A stretch of 64,000 nt of DNA from Pelosinus sp. UFO1 (GCF_000725345.1 NZ_CP008852.1:4642001-4706000), one strand, 5' to 3'. Counted from the stretch's first letter, positions 26,839 to 36,094 are shown. Program-made: numbers and translations. The notes: a model not told the origin generated them from the sequence alone.

Positions 26839-28506
26839 TTAAAATAATCCACTAATTTTACCGTTATTATCTATATCCATTATTTCCGCTGCTGGTTTTT
26901 TAGGAAGCCCAGGCATGGTCATAATATCTCCGGTAATAACCACTAAAAATCCAGCGCCAGCAGCTATACGTATTTCTCTGACCATCAATGTAAATGTTTC
27001 AGGACGACCAGTTTTTGTTGCATCATCAGACAAAGAATATTGGGTTTTAGCAATACAAATTGGCGTTTTATCTAAGCCTATCCCAGTTAACTCCTGAATG
27101 CTTTTTTCAGCTGCCTTGCTATAATTAACAGCATCAGCACCATAAATTTCTTTGGCGATCACACTAATTTTCTCTTTAACAGGTAACGTTTCATCATACA
27201 AAAATCTAACAGCCTTTGGCTGTTTAAACATGTCAAGAAGCTGTTCTGCAAGTTCCATACCCCCTGCACCACCATCGGCCCATACTTTTGAAAGGGTTAC
27301 GGTGACACCAAGCGTTTTGCACTGCTCCCTGACAAAGGCCAATTCTGCTTCTGTATCATTGGGAAAAACATTAATAGCAACGACTGTAGGCAAATTAAAT
27401 TTATGCATGTTTTCTATATGTTTTTTAAGGTTTTCCATCCCCTGTTCTAGTGCTTGCTGATTTTCTTTGGTAAGCTCAGTTTTGCTAACGCCACCATGTG
27501 CCTTAAGTGCCCTTATCGTTGCAACCAGCACTACCGCATCCGGCATAAACCCTGCAAAGCGACATTTAATATCAATGAACTTTTCTGCCCCTAGATCAGC
27601 ACCAAAACCAGCCTCGGTAATCAATATATCTGATAACTTTAAAGCAAACTTCGATGCCATCACACTATTGCAACCATGTGCGATATTGGCAAATGGTCCT
27701 CCATGTACAAAAGCCGGTGTATTTTCTAAAGTCTGCACCAAGTTAGGTTTAATTGCATCTTTGAATAAGAGTGTTAATGCACCAGTAACTTTTAAATCAG
27801 CCGCCGTAACCGGTTGATTGTTATAGGTATAGCCTACAATGATCTTGCCGATTCGCTGCTTCATATCATCTAGATCTTTCGCCAAACACAAAATAGCCAT
27901 TAGTTCTGATGCAACGGTAATGTCAAAGCCGCTTTCCCGTGGTACGCCGTCAGTCTTTCCGCCAAGCCCAAGTACAATATGGCGTAATGCCCGATCGTTA
28001 AGATCAATTACCCTTCTCCATGTCACGCGACGCGGATCAATCCCCAGTACATTGCCTTGTTGGATGTGATTATCAATGATCGCTGACAGCAAATTATGGG
28101 CTGACGTCACGGCATGTATATCGCCAGTAAAGTGTAAGTTAATATCCTCCATAGGAACAATTTGTGCATAACCACCACCAGCAGCACCGCCCTTCATACC
28201 AAAGCACGGTCCCAATGATGGTTCACGTAAGGCAATCATCGCTTTTTTTCCTAATCTGCGAAAAGCATCGCCCAATCCAACTGTTGTTGTCGTTTTCCCC
28301 TCACCAGCCGCCGTCGGGTTAATCGCACTTACAAGTACTAATTTACCATTGGGACGTTGTTTGATTTTATCCCATACTGACAGGGATATTTTAGCCTTAT
28401 ACTTCCCATACTGCTCAATGTCATCTTCCGTTAACCCAAGACCTGCCGCGATTTGGATAATTGGCTGCATTTTGGACTCCTGGGCAATCTCCACATCACT
28501 TTTCAT
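26839..28506 (-). CDS. fhs: Formate-tetrahydrofolate ligase
   Basis: Interconverts formate + ATP + THF and 10-formyl-THF + ADP + Pi. In the hut cluster it most likely runs towards formate and ATP, conserving energy from the formimino carbon delivered by FtcD-FchA; in acetogenic metabolism it runs the other way. It is 555 aa, full length, with the P-loop region [17 protein letters not shown] near residues 65-82 and [20 protein letters not shown] following. Start: GAGG is spaced 8 bp from the ATG at 28506; the in-frame GTG at 28515 overlaps that ribosome site. A conversion of methenyl-THF to formyl-THF (FchA/FolD) must be encoded elsewhere. Confidence 0.95.
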   Translation of the reverse strand: MKSDVEIAQESKMQPIIQIAAGLGLTEDDIEQYGKYKAKISLSVWDKIKQRPNGKLVLVSAINPTAAGEGKTTTTVGLGDAFRRLGKKAMIALREPSLGPCFGMKGGAAGGGYAQIVPMEDINLHFTGDIHAVTSAHNLLSAIIDNHIQQGNVLGIDPRRVTWRRVIDLNDRALRHIVLGLGGKTDGVPRESGFDITVASELMAILCLAKDLDDMKQRIGKIIVGYTYNNQPVTAADLKVTGALTLLFKDAIKPNLVQTLENTPAFVHGGPFANIAHGCNSVMASKFALKLSDILITEAGFGADLGAEKFIDIKCRFAGFMPDAVVLVATIRALKAHGGVSKTELTKENQQALEQGMENLKKHIENMHKFNLPTVVAINVFPNDTEAELAFVREQCKTLGVTVTLSKVWADGGAGGMELAEQLLDMFKQPKAVRFLYDETLPVKEKISVIAKEIYGADAVNYSKAAEKSIQELTGIGLDKTPICIAKTQYSLSDDATKTGRPETFTLMVREIRIAAGAGFLVVITGDIMTMPGLPKKPAAEIMDIDNNGKISGLF

Positions 28507-28527
28507 TACCTTCACCTCTTCAGCATT

Positions 28528-28866
28528 TTATTTTCTTATATAATGGGGTATTTCAGCGGGTATTACCATAGATAGTTCTACCAAACCTGCATATTGCCCA
28601 TCTTGATACCAAGGAGTTTGATAAACTAGCTTTTTTACACCGTTTTTTTCAATTGTATAGCTATTGGCAGTTTTAGTTTCGATAATTTCGGCAATTTTCT
28701 TGTATGCATGTTCAGAATGAACGTCTTTTATGTTTTTTCCAATTAAGTCCTTACCGCCATACTTCTCGAATGTTTTGACGGATTGATCATTCATTTCTAT
28801 GATTTTACCAATTTTATCTGTAACAGTGACTGCAAAGGGTAGTTCCTTTACCCATCCATTAGACAT
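28528..28866 (-). CDS. PAS-domain protein heading the hut operon
   Basis: A 112-aa single PAS domain (FAVTVTDKIGKIIEMNDQSVKTFEKYGGKDLIGKN at about 11-45) with no kinase, HTH or transmembrane part. It is first in the hut transcript, 21 bp before fhs, and sits behind the tandem-repeat promoter. PAS domains bind small ligands or redox cofactors; a role as ligand-sensing partner of the large regulator or of a pathway enzyme is possible but not shown. A strong GGAGGGTC precedes its ATG, so it should be well translated. Confidence 0.8.
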   Translation of the reverse strand: MSNGWVKELPFAVTVTDKIGKIIEMNDQSVKTFEKYGGKDLIGKNIKDVHSEHAYKKIAEIIETKTANSYTIEKNGVKKLVYQTPWYQDGQYAGLVELSMVIPAEIPHYIRK

Positions 28867-28909
28867 TTTCTTGACCCTCCTTCATAAACAATTTTGTATT
28901 TAAATTAAT

Positions 28910-28951
28910 TTTATAATCAGCACTGTCAAAATATCGTCAAATCGCTTTCAA
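28910..28951 (-). promoter_or_regulatory. hut operon promoter with three 11-bp-spaced TTGAnn repeats
   Basis: On the minus strand TTGAAA (from 28951), TTGACG (from 28940) and TTGACA (from 28929) start at exact 11-bp steps, and TATAAA (28915-28910) follows eight bases after the last. Direct repeats at 11-bp steps with the last one 8 bp from the -10 is the published layout of SARP-family operators. The regulator gene next door encodes a SARP-type protein, so this is its probable binding site. Confidence 0.65.
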
Positions 28952-29058
28952 TGAACTCAAACCGTCTAAAAGTTACAAATCGGATAAGTTGATTGTTAAC
29001 CGCCTTAGCTTAGAGTCCCAGAATATACAATAGCCTGATTAAGATGAGAAATTTGCAT

Positions 29059-29120
29059 AAAAAATAGGGGCTGGAGATGTTACAAAATTGCCTTTCATTT
29101 TGTAACATCCCCAGCCCCTA
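29059..29120 (-). terminator. Terminator of the SARP-type regulator gene
   Basis: A very long stem (29065-29087 with 29097-29120, one unpaired base) is followed on the minus strand by a T6 run. It insulates the regulator gene from the hut operon promoter just downstream. Confidence 0.88.
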
Positions 29121-29171
29121 TGCCAGTGAAGCGACCTTGATTATGACATTTTTATTATTCATGTGTTTTTC

Positions 29172-32100
29172 TTATATAGAATCAGCAGCTTGCCGCTTAC
29201 AATTACCCTGTACTGTATATTCAGCTATCATCTCCTCAAGAGATGTAATCTCAGCCGTCCTGCCAGTTTTTTTAAAAGCTTTTCGGGCCCTCATATAATA
29301 TTCCGCCGCAGGCAAAGTCAACGAATCTTTAAATACTTCCGCTATCGCTTTTTCCTGCTCCATTAGCAGCCTTATTTCTGCTTGCGTGCGAAAAATTACT
29401 CCACTTTGGTATTGATCATTATACTTCTCCAGAAAATCTTTTGCCTGCTCTAGGTACTGTTTTGCTTCGTGAGGGCGGTGCAGCCTCACTGCAATCAATG
29501 CCAATATACAGTGAAGTGTGCTATAACCTCGCAAACACCAATAGCCCTTTTCATCGCCAAACCCATCTGCGACCGCCAAAGCATCCATAAGGTATGCACT
29601 AGCTTTTCCATAGTCATTTAGTTGAAAGGCTGTACAACCGGCATTAATATAAAACAAAGCCACACCCTCGCTAACATTTTTGCGTCCGGCTATTCTGGCT
29701 GCCTGCTCATAGTGGTACAGTGCTGCTTTATAATCAAGACTTTCTCGCCGCAAATCACCAATATAATTATTGGCTGCTGCAATGGTGAAAACATAGAAAC
29801 TATTGTGAACAGCCAGCTTTTTTAACAACGTTAGCGATTCTCGGTAATACTTCTCAGCCTGCTGATACTGGCATTTGAGCGCAGAGGCCACCCCTAGAAA
29901 TCGTAATGCGGTCGCCTTTTTCTCTGAAAGTTCGTCCTGTTCGGTCAAATGCAATAACTTAATGGCAAAGTTTTCTATTAGATGTGCTTTCCGCGTCTGA
30001 ATACCACAATAAATAATTTGCTGATAGCCCTTGATTTGATACTCTCTGAGGTTTTTCTTTGATGCCAGCCGTAGCATCTGATGCATTAATTTCAATCCCG
30101 CTAAGTGTTGCCCTCTCCAGATATGATATCGCCCAGCCATCTCCCAATAAGCAACTTGATAAGTGTCCAATCGCTCATCTGCTATTGTTTTAGACAATAA
30201 TACATCTAATAATTCCCTTATCTTACCGAAATACGTAGTAATCTGACTCCTACTTTCCCGAAAATCAATACCCGTTGGATAGTAATGATTAAGTTCCGGA
30301 AACATCTCATATTGGGGGCAATAATATCTTTCAACCATTTTAATCGTATAATCTAAGATTTTCAGCTTTTCATCCGCGTTTGTGTAATGGTATAAAATAT
30401 GTTCATAAACATCTTTGCTTTGCATACCACATTGCAATTGTTGTTCTAAATAAACTGCCGATCGCTTATGCAAAATTCGTTGCCTTATTGTCGACATCTC
30501 ACTATACACATAATCACGAATTTTTAAGTTATAAAATTTATAACTAGAATCACCCTTGTCTGAATCAAACTCTTCCATTAGCAGTTGCTTTTGTTGTAAC
30601 TCTTCAATTGCTTCAACTAGGTCAAATTCATTGATTGCTGAAACGGCAAGCAGCACCTCATAATTGGCATTATCAAAAAATACGGAAGCTATTTCAAGAA
30701 CTTTTCTACCATTTTCAGAAACATTAGCCGTCCTTTCCTTTAATACGCTATTTAACTTGATTGAACAGTGACTGATATCTTTGCCGGCTGCAATCAAATT
30801 CAGACATTCAATTAGAAATAATGCATTGCCGCCTGTATATTCGTATAACCTGGATTGCATCTCCTTGCCAATGCTAGGTATGCGTATTTTTGATAAGCTC
30901 ATCACGTCTTGTGCACTGAAACGTCTAATGTTCATCTTTTCCAGCATACCGTTACGTTCAAACTCTTCTATTGATTTATCAATTTGCGGTAAATATTCCG
31001 TATGGCAAGTCGCAATACAAATAATATTGGTATGTAGGCGTAATAACTGCCATAACAACAACCACCCTTGCTTATCCATCCAATGAATGTCTTCAATCAA
31101 AATAATAGTTTTTTTCAAACTAGAAGCCTTAACCAATACTTCGCACATGATCTCTTCAACCATTGTTGTACTGAATTTATAGGTGTCCACTGTTATTTTT
31201 GTCTGTAAAAGCTTTTCACCTATTTTTGCTGTCGGAAAAGCATACGCAATAACTTGCTTCCAAAGGGTTGGCAAATCAATCTCGGCTTGCATTAAAACCG
31301 CTATAACTTGTAAAAAAATATTATTCCATGCTTTATAAGTATACTCAAATTCAGCTTGATAGCATTGGGTACGAAAAACATTACAATTTACTGTTGAAAT
31401 CGGTGAAAGCAGTTGCTCAACAATTGCAGATTTACCAACGCCCTGATCTCCCTGTAACAGTAGCATTCGTTTGTTCTGCTCCTTTTGGAACGATCTATCC
31501 ATCAATAGGCGCAATTGCCCCAATTCTTTTTCGCGACCATAAAACTTTGGGTTGCTAAACACCTCTTCCTGAGTGACCCTACTCGTCCTATCCTTAATCC
31601 GTTTATAGATTTCCTGTGTCCGAGCACTGGGTAACAAACCTAAATCCTGTGCCATTTTCCGTTCCAACTCTTGATAGATTTCCACTACTTTATGAGAATC
31701 TTCTTTTTCATAGATCTTCATTAGTAGCCGATAAGCTCCTTCGTTATATGCATCTAGTCTAATCAAGTACTTTAGGTATCGTTTCATAGACGTATAATCT
31801 TTAGAGTTCATTTTCTTTACGATCAATTTAGTCAAACAGCTTATGCTATCCTTTCGAAATCGTTCACGAAATTCAGTAACCCACTCATCAAAATGGATTG
31901 CATCTTTACAATAAAATCCTTCTAGAAACTCACCTGTATTTTTTTCTAAGAATTTAGCAATATTGTTTACTGTTAATAACTCCAATTCCGTCATTACAAC
32001 AACTTCTGGATTTAATACAATCTTTGCTCGTGATGAAGTAATCAATAAATCCACCGAAAACATTTTTTTTAGTAAATAGACTGTATTGCGTAAATTCCTC

Positions 32101-32279
32101 TTAGCGGCACTATCTCTCATATCTCCCCAAAAGAGCGCTGCCAGACTATCACGTGTAGCCTCACCTATAACCAAAAGATAGTACAACAAAGCTTCCATCT
32201 TAGCAAATGGAAACACCATCTTTTGATCATTCCAATATACTGCTGGCTTTCCAAACAACTCCGCACGTAATTTAGTCAC
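29172..32279 (-). CDS. SARP/BTAD-AAA-TPR transcriptional regulator, probable hut activator
   Basis: A 1035-aa regulator. The N-terminal OmpR-like winged helix (about 1-85: KMEALLYYLLVIGEATRDSLAALFW, then AKRNLRNTVYLLKKMF) is followed by a bacterial transcriptional activation domain (about 110-230, ending DLGLLPSARTQEIYKRI). An AAA/STAND ATPase (about 245-480) has Walker A GDQGVGKSA and Walker B IILIEDIHWMD, and helical TPR-like repeats run from about 640 to the end. This architecture is known from AfsR-like activators, which bind tandem 11-bp repeats. The frame opens at 32333, but AAGGAG is 8 bp before GTG at 32279. It lies upstream of the hut operon, same strand; hut control is inferred from position and the repeat sites. 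Confidence 0.85.
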   Translation of the reverse strand: MTKLRAELFGKPAVYWNDQKMVFPFAKMEALLYYLLVIGEATRDSLAALFWGDMRDSAAKRNLRNTVYLLKKMFSVDLLITSSRAKIVLNPEVVVMTELELLTVNNIAKFLEKNTGEFLEGFYCKDAIHFDEWVTEFRERFRKDSISCLTKLIVKKMNSKDYTSMKRYLKYLIRLDAYNEGAYRLLMKIYEKEDSHKVVEIYQELERKMAQDLGLLPSARTQEIYKRIKDRTSRVTQEEVFSNPKFYGREKELGQLRLLMDRSFQKEQNKRMLLLQGDQGVGKSAIVEQLLSPISTVNCNVFRTQCYQAEFEYTYKAWNNIFLQVIAVLMQAEIDLPTLWKQVIAYAFPTAKIGEKLLQTKITVDTYKFSTTMVEEIMCEVLVKASSLKKTIILIEDIHWMDKQGWLLLWQLLRLHTNIICIATCHTEYLPQIDKSIEEFERNGMLEKMNIRRFSAQDVMSLSKIRIPSIGKEMQSRLYEYTGGNALFLIECLNLIAAGKDISHCSIKLNSVLKERTANVSENGRKVLEIASVFFDNANYEVLLAVSAINEFDLVEAIEELQQKQLLMEEFDSDKGDSSYKFYNLKIRDYVYSEMSTIRQRILHKRSAVYLEQQLQCGMQSKDVYEHILYHYTNADEKLKILDYTIKMVERYYCPQYEMFPELNHYYPTGIDFRESRSQITTYFGKIRELLDVLLSKTIADERLDTYQVAYWEMAGRYHIWRGQHLAGLKLMHQMLRLASKKNLREYQIKGYQQIIYCGIQTRKAHLIENFAIKLLHLTEQDELSEKKATALRFLGVASALKCQYQQAEKYYRESLTLLKKLAVHNSFYVFTIAAANNYIGDLRRESLDYKAALYHYEQAARIAGRKNVSEGVALFYINAGCTAFQLNDYGKASAYLMDALAVADGFGDEKGYWCLRGYSTLHCILALIAVRLHRPHEAKQYLEQAKDFLEKYNDQYQSGVIFRTQAEIRLLMEQEKAIAEVFKDSLTLPAAEYYMRARKAFKKTGRTAEITSLEEMIAEYTVQGNCKRQAADSI

Positions 32280-32453
32280 ACGCTCATCTCCTTGGAAAAA
32301 AATGTTATATATAGCTATTTTATACTGACTCATCTCACTATTGCAAATTATTATCTTGGTAATCTCTTACTACAATCAACTGATACGTATGTATGCTGTA
32401 CTCAAGCTTAAAGTAGGGTATTAGAAATACTTTACTATTCATCAATTATGCAG

Positions 32454-32551
32454 ATAAGAAAAGACTTGGCTTGTGCCAAGTCCTCGGACGCAGGCAGAAG
32501 CCTTAGTCGTTCTTACTTGGAATCAAGAAAGTGTTATACTTTCTGATTCCG
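32454..32551. repeat. 98-bp structured interspersed repeat, copy 1
   Basis: Matches copy 2 at 96 of 98 positions. It contains three hairpins: GACTTGGC/GCCAAGTC (32463-32482), a small GAC-GGC/GCC-GTC stem (32487-32508), and GGAATC-AGAAAG/CTTTCT-GATTCC (32519-32550). Its right edge abuts the terminator of the CYTH-CHAD gene. On the minus strand the first hairpin is followed by TTTTCTTAT and looks like a terminator itself. Confidence 0.85.
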
Positions 32552-32560
32552 TAAAAAATT

Positions 32561-32597
32561 AAAAGGGAGGAATTTCATAAAAAATTCTCTCCCTTTT
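32561..32597 (-). terminator. Terminator of the CYTH-CHAD gene
   Basis: AAAAGGGAG-GAATTT (32561-32575) pairs with AAATTC-CTCCCTTTT (32582-32597). On the minus strand it is followed by TTTTAATTTTTT, 33 bp after the stop codon. Confidence 0.8.
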
Positions 32598-32629
32598 CAA
32601 CAACCCTTTCAAATGGCTATTTTTTTCTG

Positions 32630-34159
32630 TTATTTCCACTTTTGTACAGTACGATTAAATTTCAGCCAATATTTATCTAGTTTTTTCCTTAGCGTTAAGG
32701 TTTCGTGGCATTGCCAACCAATCAACATGCCTGCCTCTAATGGTAAACCTTTACTCGATTTCCCTCGTAATAGTTCCCTAAGTAATCCTTCCGTACTTTT
32801 CGCATCACTAATGATTCCTAAAGTGTCTTGGAGTTTTTCTAATTTTAATAATAAACGAGGGGTTCCTTTCAAATCAGGCTGCAATACTTCCATTGTGTAT
32901 CTTATCTTCTTAACCCAAAGCCTAATTTTGTGGACATTTTCAGCATCCGTCCACTCCACTGATTTTTCCTGCTTTCCCACTATTCTGAGCCAGCTTAATA
33001 AACCAGTAATCACATAATCATCAACTGTACAGTCATGGGGAATAATATGCTGACAATCTTCATCAAGAAGTTCCGCCCACAACCCTAACAAAGTAGACGT
33101 TGTTAAGCCAGAATTATACTCTGCATAGATCTTTTCGGCTTCCTGGCTACGCTTTTCTGTTAAAACTTCTCCTAGCCATACCTTACCTTCCATAGATACC
33201 ATTTGATAACCAAGGAACTGTTGCCAACTACAGTAGGCTACATCAAGTTCTCGTAAAGCCTCTACTTTCCTCCCAAACTTTCGCAATTCGTCTTGATAGC
33301 GGGAATACTCCTTGATCACAGCTAAAGGTTCAGAGAATTCCAATACAGACCGCAAGCGACGCAGACAGATACGTAGCTCATGAACCAGCCCCGGTTGCTC
33401 TTTGTGTTCTAAAAAAGACCGTTGCGCTAATAATACTTGAGCTATCAGATCCACCAATACAACTCTTAATACCTCACTTACAGGTCTACTTTTATCCACC
33501 TGCGGTAACTCATTTCTCCTTGGTATCTCGGTAGACAACCCTGCTAATAAAAGTCCACGATAATATTTACTATCAGGCTCTGGCAGTAAAGGATATTCTT
33601 TAGCTAAGGCAGCCCCTAACAAAAATAAATCCCTAGGTTGTCCACTCTTAAGCTCCAATTCTACTTCTAAAATTGGTGCTGTCTTCTCTCCCGCTATAAT
33701 TTCACCTTTATCGGCGGCCACTTCAATTGTAGCACCATCATGCATAATAACCTCTAAGATTTGCCTTTCAAAACGAGTGATTAAAATAGGCTCTAGTATT
33801 TGGTCGCCTATTACTTTTTGTAACCGAGAACCAACCTCCGTATTTAAAAACACTGTTATATCCGGTTCTTCCCTGTCTACAGCAATATTCCATTCCTGGC
33901 GGGCATGCAGCCCTCCTTTAGATGATCCACCACTCTTTACCGTAGCCACCCAAACCTCACCCTCACGACGAACACGATAAGCTAGTTTCGCGTTTTGTAA
34001 TGAATGATTCGCTGTGTCAAAGTAACGGGCTTCCAATTGCTCAGTCTTCGCCGTTCCTAGAACGGCAAGGTTCGTGAGTGCTTCTGCTGTCATAATCCTT
34101 TCCCACACACTCTCATCTGTACACCGAAGTTTCAATTCTGTTTCTGTATGCTTAGACAA
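32630..34159 (-). CDS. CYTH-CHAD domain protein
   Basis: A 509-aa fusion. The N-terminal CYTH (triphosphate tunnel) domain, about 1-200, begins with the ExExK-type signature TETELKLR and has alternating basic and acidic strand residues typical of tunnel-fold phosphohydrolases (inorganic triphosphatase or thiamine-triphosphatase relatives). A CHAD helical domain (about 220-505) has conserved histidines and arginines (VHELRICLRRLRSVLEF and VHKIRLWVKKIRYTMEVL) thought to bind polyphosphate. Likely role: polyphosphate or triphosphate metabolism. The start is TTG at 34159 with GGTGAT upstream. It is monocistronic and is flanked on both sides by copies of the 98-bp repeat. Confidence 0.9.
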   Translation of the reverse strand: MSKHTETELKLRCTDESVWERIMTAEALTNLAVLGTAKTEQLEARYFDTANHSLQNAKLAYRVRREGEVWVATVKSGGSSKGGLHARQEWNIAVDREEPDITVFLNTEVGSRLQKVIGDQILEPILITRFERQILEVIMHDGATIEVAADKGEIIAGEKTAPILEVELELKSGQPRDLFLLGAALAKEYPLLPEPDSKYYRGLLLAGLSTEIPRRNELPQVDKSRPVSEVLRVVLVDLIAQVLLAQRSFLEHKEQPGLVHELRICLRRLRSVLEFSEPLAVIKEYSRYQDELRKFGRKVEALRELDVAYCSWQQFLGYQMVSMEGKVWLGEVLTEKRSQEAEKIYAEYNSGLTTSTLLGLWAELLDEDCQHIIPHDCTVDDYVITGLLSWLRIVGKQEKSVEWTDAENVHKIRLWVKKIRYTMEVLQPDLKGTPRLLLKLEKLQDTLGIISDAKSTEGLLRELLRGKSSKGLPLEAGMLIGWQCHETLTLRKKLDKYWLKFNRTVQKWK

Positions 34160-34260
34160 TAGGTATCACCATCCTATTAACATTATGCCATTTTACTTAC
34201 TCTTTCAGCGTATATCATACATTAATCATTGTCAATGGAAACCACAAATGGAAGATTGCT

Positions 34261-34358
34261 ATAAGAAAAGACTTGGCTTGTGCCAAGTCCTTGGACGCAG
34301 GCGGAAGCCTTAGTCGTTCTTACTTGGAATCAAGAAAGTGTTATACTTTCTGATTCCG
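34261..34358. repeat. 98-bp structured interspersed repeat, copy 2
   Basis: Same orientation as copy 1, with two substitutions: C/T between hairpins 1 and 2, and A/G in the loop of hairpin 2 (AGAA to GGAA). No stem is disturbed. Its right edge abuts the prfC terminator. With copy 1 it brackets the CYTH-CHAD gene as direct repeats 1.8 kb apart. Confidence 0.85.
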
Positions 34359-34364
34359 CAAGAC

Positions 34365-34408
34365 AAAAACGCCTCAAAATCGGTATATTACCGACTTTGA
34401 GGCATTTT
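34365..34408. terminator. Terminator of prfC
   Basis: AAAAACGCCTCAAA (34365-34378) pairs with TTTGAGGC followed by T6, around an inner TCGGTA/TACCGA stem. It begins at the prfC stop codon. Runs on both sides make it bidirectional. Confidence 0.85.
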
Positions 34409-36013
34409 TTAAAAGCTTGCAGAATCTTGAGGAATTTCTAAGAACTCTACACCAGGATTCCGTTCACTTACCCAGCGAATGGCCCATTCATTACTTAAGA
34501 GCAGCACAGGCCGATCCTTTATATCACGAATCATCATACCACTGTCAATGCTCTTCATTGATTTAATGGCAGCTTCATCACCAACTAACCAACGGGCTAC
34601 GCTAAAGGATAAGCGATCCATAATTAACTCTACACCATATTCATTTTTCAATCGATATTCTAGTACTTCAAACTGCAATGAACCAACTACGCCAATGATG
34701 AAAGCCTCAGAGGCAAAATCACTCTGGCGAAAAACTTGAACAGCACCTTCCTGGGTCAATTGCGTCATGCCTTTAACGAATTGTTTACGTTTCATAGTAT
34801 CCTTAGGCTGTACCTTTGCAAACTGTTCAGGAGGAAATACAGGAAAATCCTGAAATGTAAACTTGGTGTTTTCTGGACATAAGGTATCACCAATCCCAAA
34901 AATTCCTGGATCAAAAAGCCCTATAATATCACCAGGATAGGCTTCATCAATAATGGTCCGCTCTTGCGCTAAGAATTGCTGGGGCTGAGATAATTTAATG
35001 TTCTTGCCCGACTGAGCATGGTATACAGACATACCTCTCGTAAATTTACCCGAGCATATCCGAATAAAAGCAAGTCGATCTCGATGAGCGGGATTCATAT
35101 TTGCCTGTATTTTGAAGACAAAGGCGGAAAAATCCTCACTTGCAGGATTCACCTCTCCTACGCTGGATGTACGCGGAACAGGGGCAGGTGCTAACTTCAA
35201 AAATGCCTCTAAGAAAGGACGAACACCAAAGTTTGTCATTGCGCTGCCAAAAAACATAGGTGTAAGCTCGCCAGCTGCCACTTGCTCATAATCAAAAGCA
35301 TCACCAGCCATATCTAATAGCTCAATATCTTCAATTAAAGCTGCATGAACAGTTTCCCCTAACAGTTCACGAAAAGCAGGGTCACTTACACTTCCCATAG
35401 TGGAAGGCAGTACAGACTGACCATGGGCGCCGTCTTTGGCAAATAGTTCTACTTGTGCCTCTTGGCGATTATAGACCCCAACATAACTACCGTCTATTCC
35501 TACAGGCCAGTTCATTGGATAGGCTCGTATTCCCAATACCTGTTCAATTTCTTCCATTAACTCAAAAGGACTCTTACCATACCGATCCAGTTTATTTACA
35601 AAAGTAAACACGGGGATTTTCCGCTGACGACACACGTGAAATAACTTCTTTGTCTGATCTTCTACCCCTTTAGCCACATCAATCAGCATCACAGCGCTAT
35701 CAGCCGCCATGAGAGTGCGATACGTATCTTCACTGAAATCTTGGTGACCAGGTGTATCCAAGATATTAACTCGATACCCATCATAATCAAACTGCAATAC
35801 GCTAGAGGTTACAGAAATACCTCTTTGTTTTTCAATCTCCATCCAATCAGAAACAGCGTGTTTTGCCGCCTTACGGGATTTTACCGAACCTGCTAAACGA
35901 ATGGCACCACCGTATAATAATAACTTCTCAGTCAACGTAGTCTTCCCTGCATCCGGGTGGGAAATAATAGCGAATGTTCGCCTTTTATTAATCGTCAATT
36001 GTAAATCTTCCAT
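34409..36013 (-). CDS. prfC: Peptide chain release factor 3
   Basis: A 534-aa translational GTPase that removes RF1/RF2 from the ribosome after termination. GTPase motifs: P-loop SHPDAGKTTL (18-27), G2/G3 region KQRGISVTSSV and DTPGHQDFSEDTYRTL, and NKLD. The C-terminal RF3-specific domain (QFVKGMTQLTQEGAVQVFR, VGSLQFEVLEYRL) separates it from EF-G. It is monocistronic and ends in a strong terminator. No close Shine-Dalgarno is seen; the GGGGG run is about 15 bp upstream. Confidence 0.96.
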   Translation of the reverse strand: MEDLQLTINKRRTFAIISHPDAGKTTLTEKLLLYGGAIRLAGSVKSRKAAKHAVSDWMEIEKQRGISVTSSVLQFDYDGYRVNILDTPGHQDFSEDTYRTLMAADSAVMLIDVAKGVEDQTKKLFHVCRQRKIPVFTFVNKLDRYGKSPFELMEEIEQVLGIRAYPMNWPVGIDGSYVGVYNRQEAQVELFAKDGAHGQSVLPSTMGSVSDPAFRELLGETVHAALIEDIELLDMAGDAFDYEQVAAGELTPMFFGSAMTNFGVRPFLEAFLKLAPAPVPRTSSVGEVNPASEDFSAFVFKIQANMNPAHRDRLAFIRICSGKFTRGMSVYHAQSGKNIKLSQPQQFLAQERTIIDEAYPGDIIGLFDPGIFGIGDTLCPENTKFTFQDFPVFPPEQFAKVQPKDTMKRKQFVKGMTQLTQEGAVQVFRQSDFASEAFIIGVVGSLQFEVLEYRLKNEYGVELIMDRLSFSVARWLVGDEAAIKSMKSIDSGMMIRDIKDRPVLLLSNEWAIRWVSERNPGVEFLEIPQDSASF

Positions 36014-36094
36014 TATATCGTAAAAAACCCCCTACACTCATACCTGTACTATATAAATTACTCTCTATTACTATATGGTTACCTATCTAAAATG

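Noticed and set aside
28922-28941. On the plus strand the hut repeats read TGTCAAAATATCGTCA, similar to a PhoB box.
   Set aside because: They lie in reverse orientation to the promoters they precede and have no phosphate gene nearby; the adjacent SARP-type regulator is the better candidate, though a PhoB-type protein is not excluded.
32483-32510. GGACGCAGGC...GCCTTAG in the 98-bp repeats looks a little like part of the c-di-GMP-I (GEMM) riboswitch.
   Set aside because: The other conserved parts (GCACAGGGCAAACC and the tetraloop/receptor pair) are missing, and copies are not placed just before start codons, so the likeness is probably chance.
32454-34358. The two direct 98-bp repeats could be ends of a composite transposon carrying the CYTH-CHAD gene.
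   Set aside because: No transposase is present, the CYTH-CHAD gene looks native, and further copies elsewhere fit an independently scattered element better.
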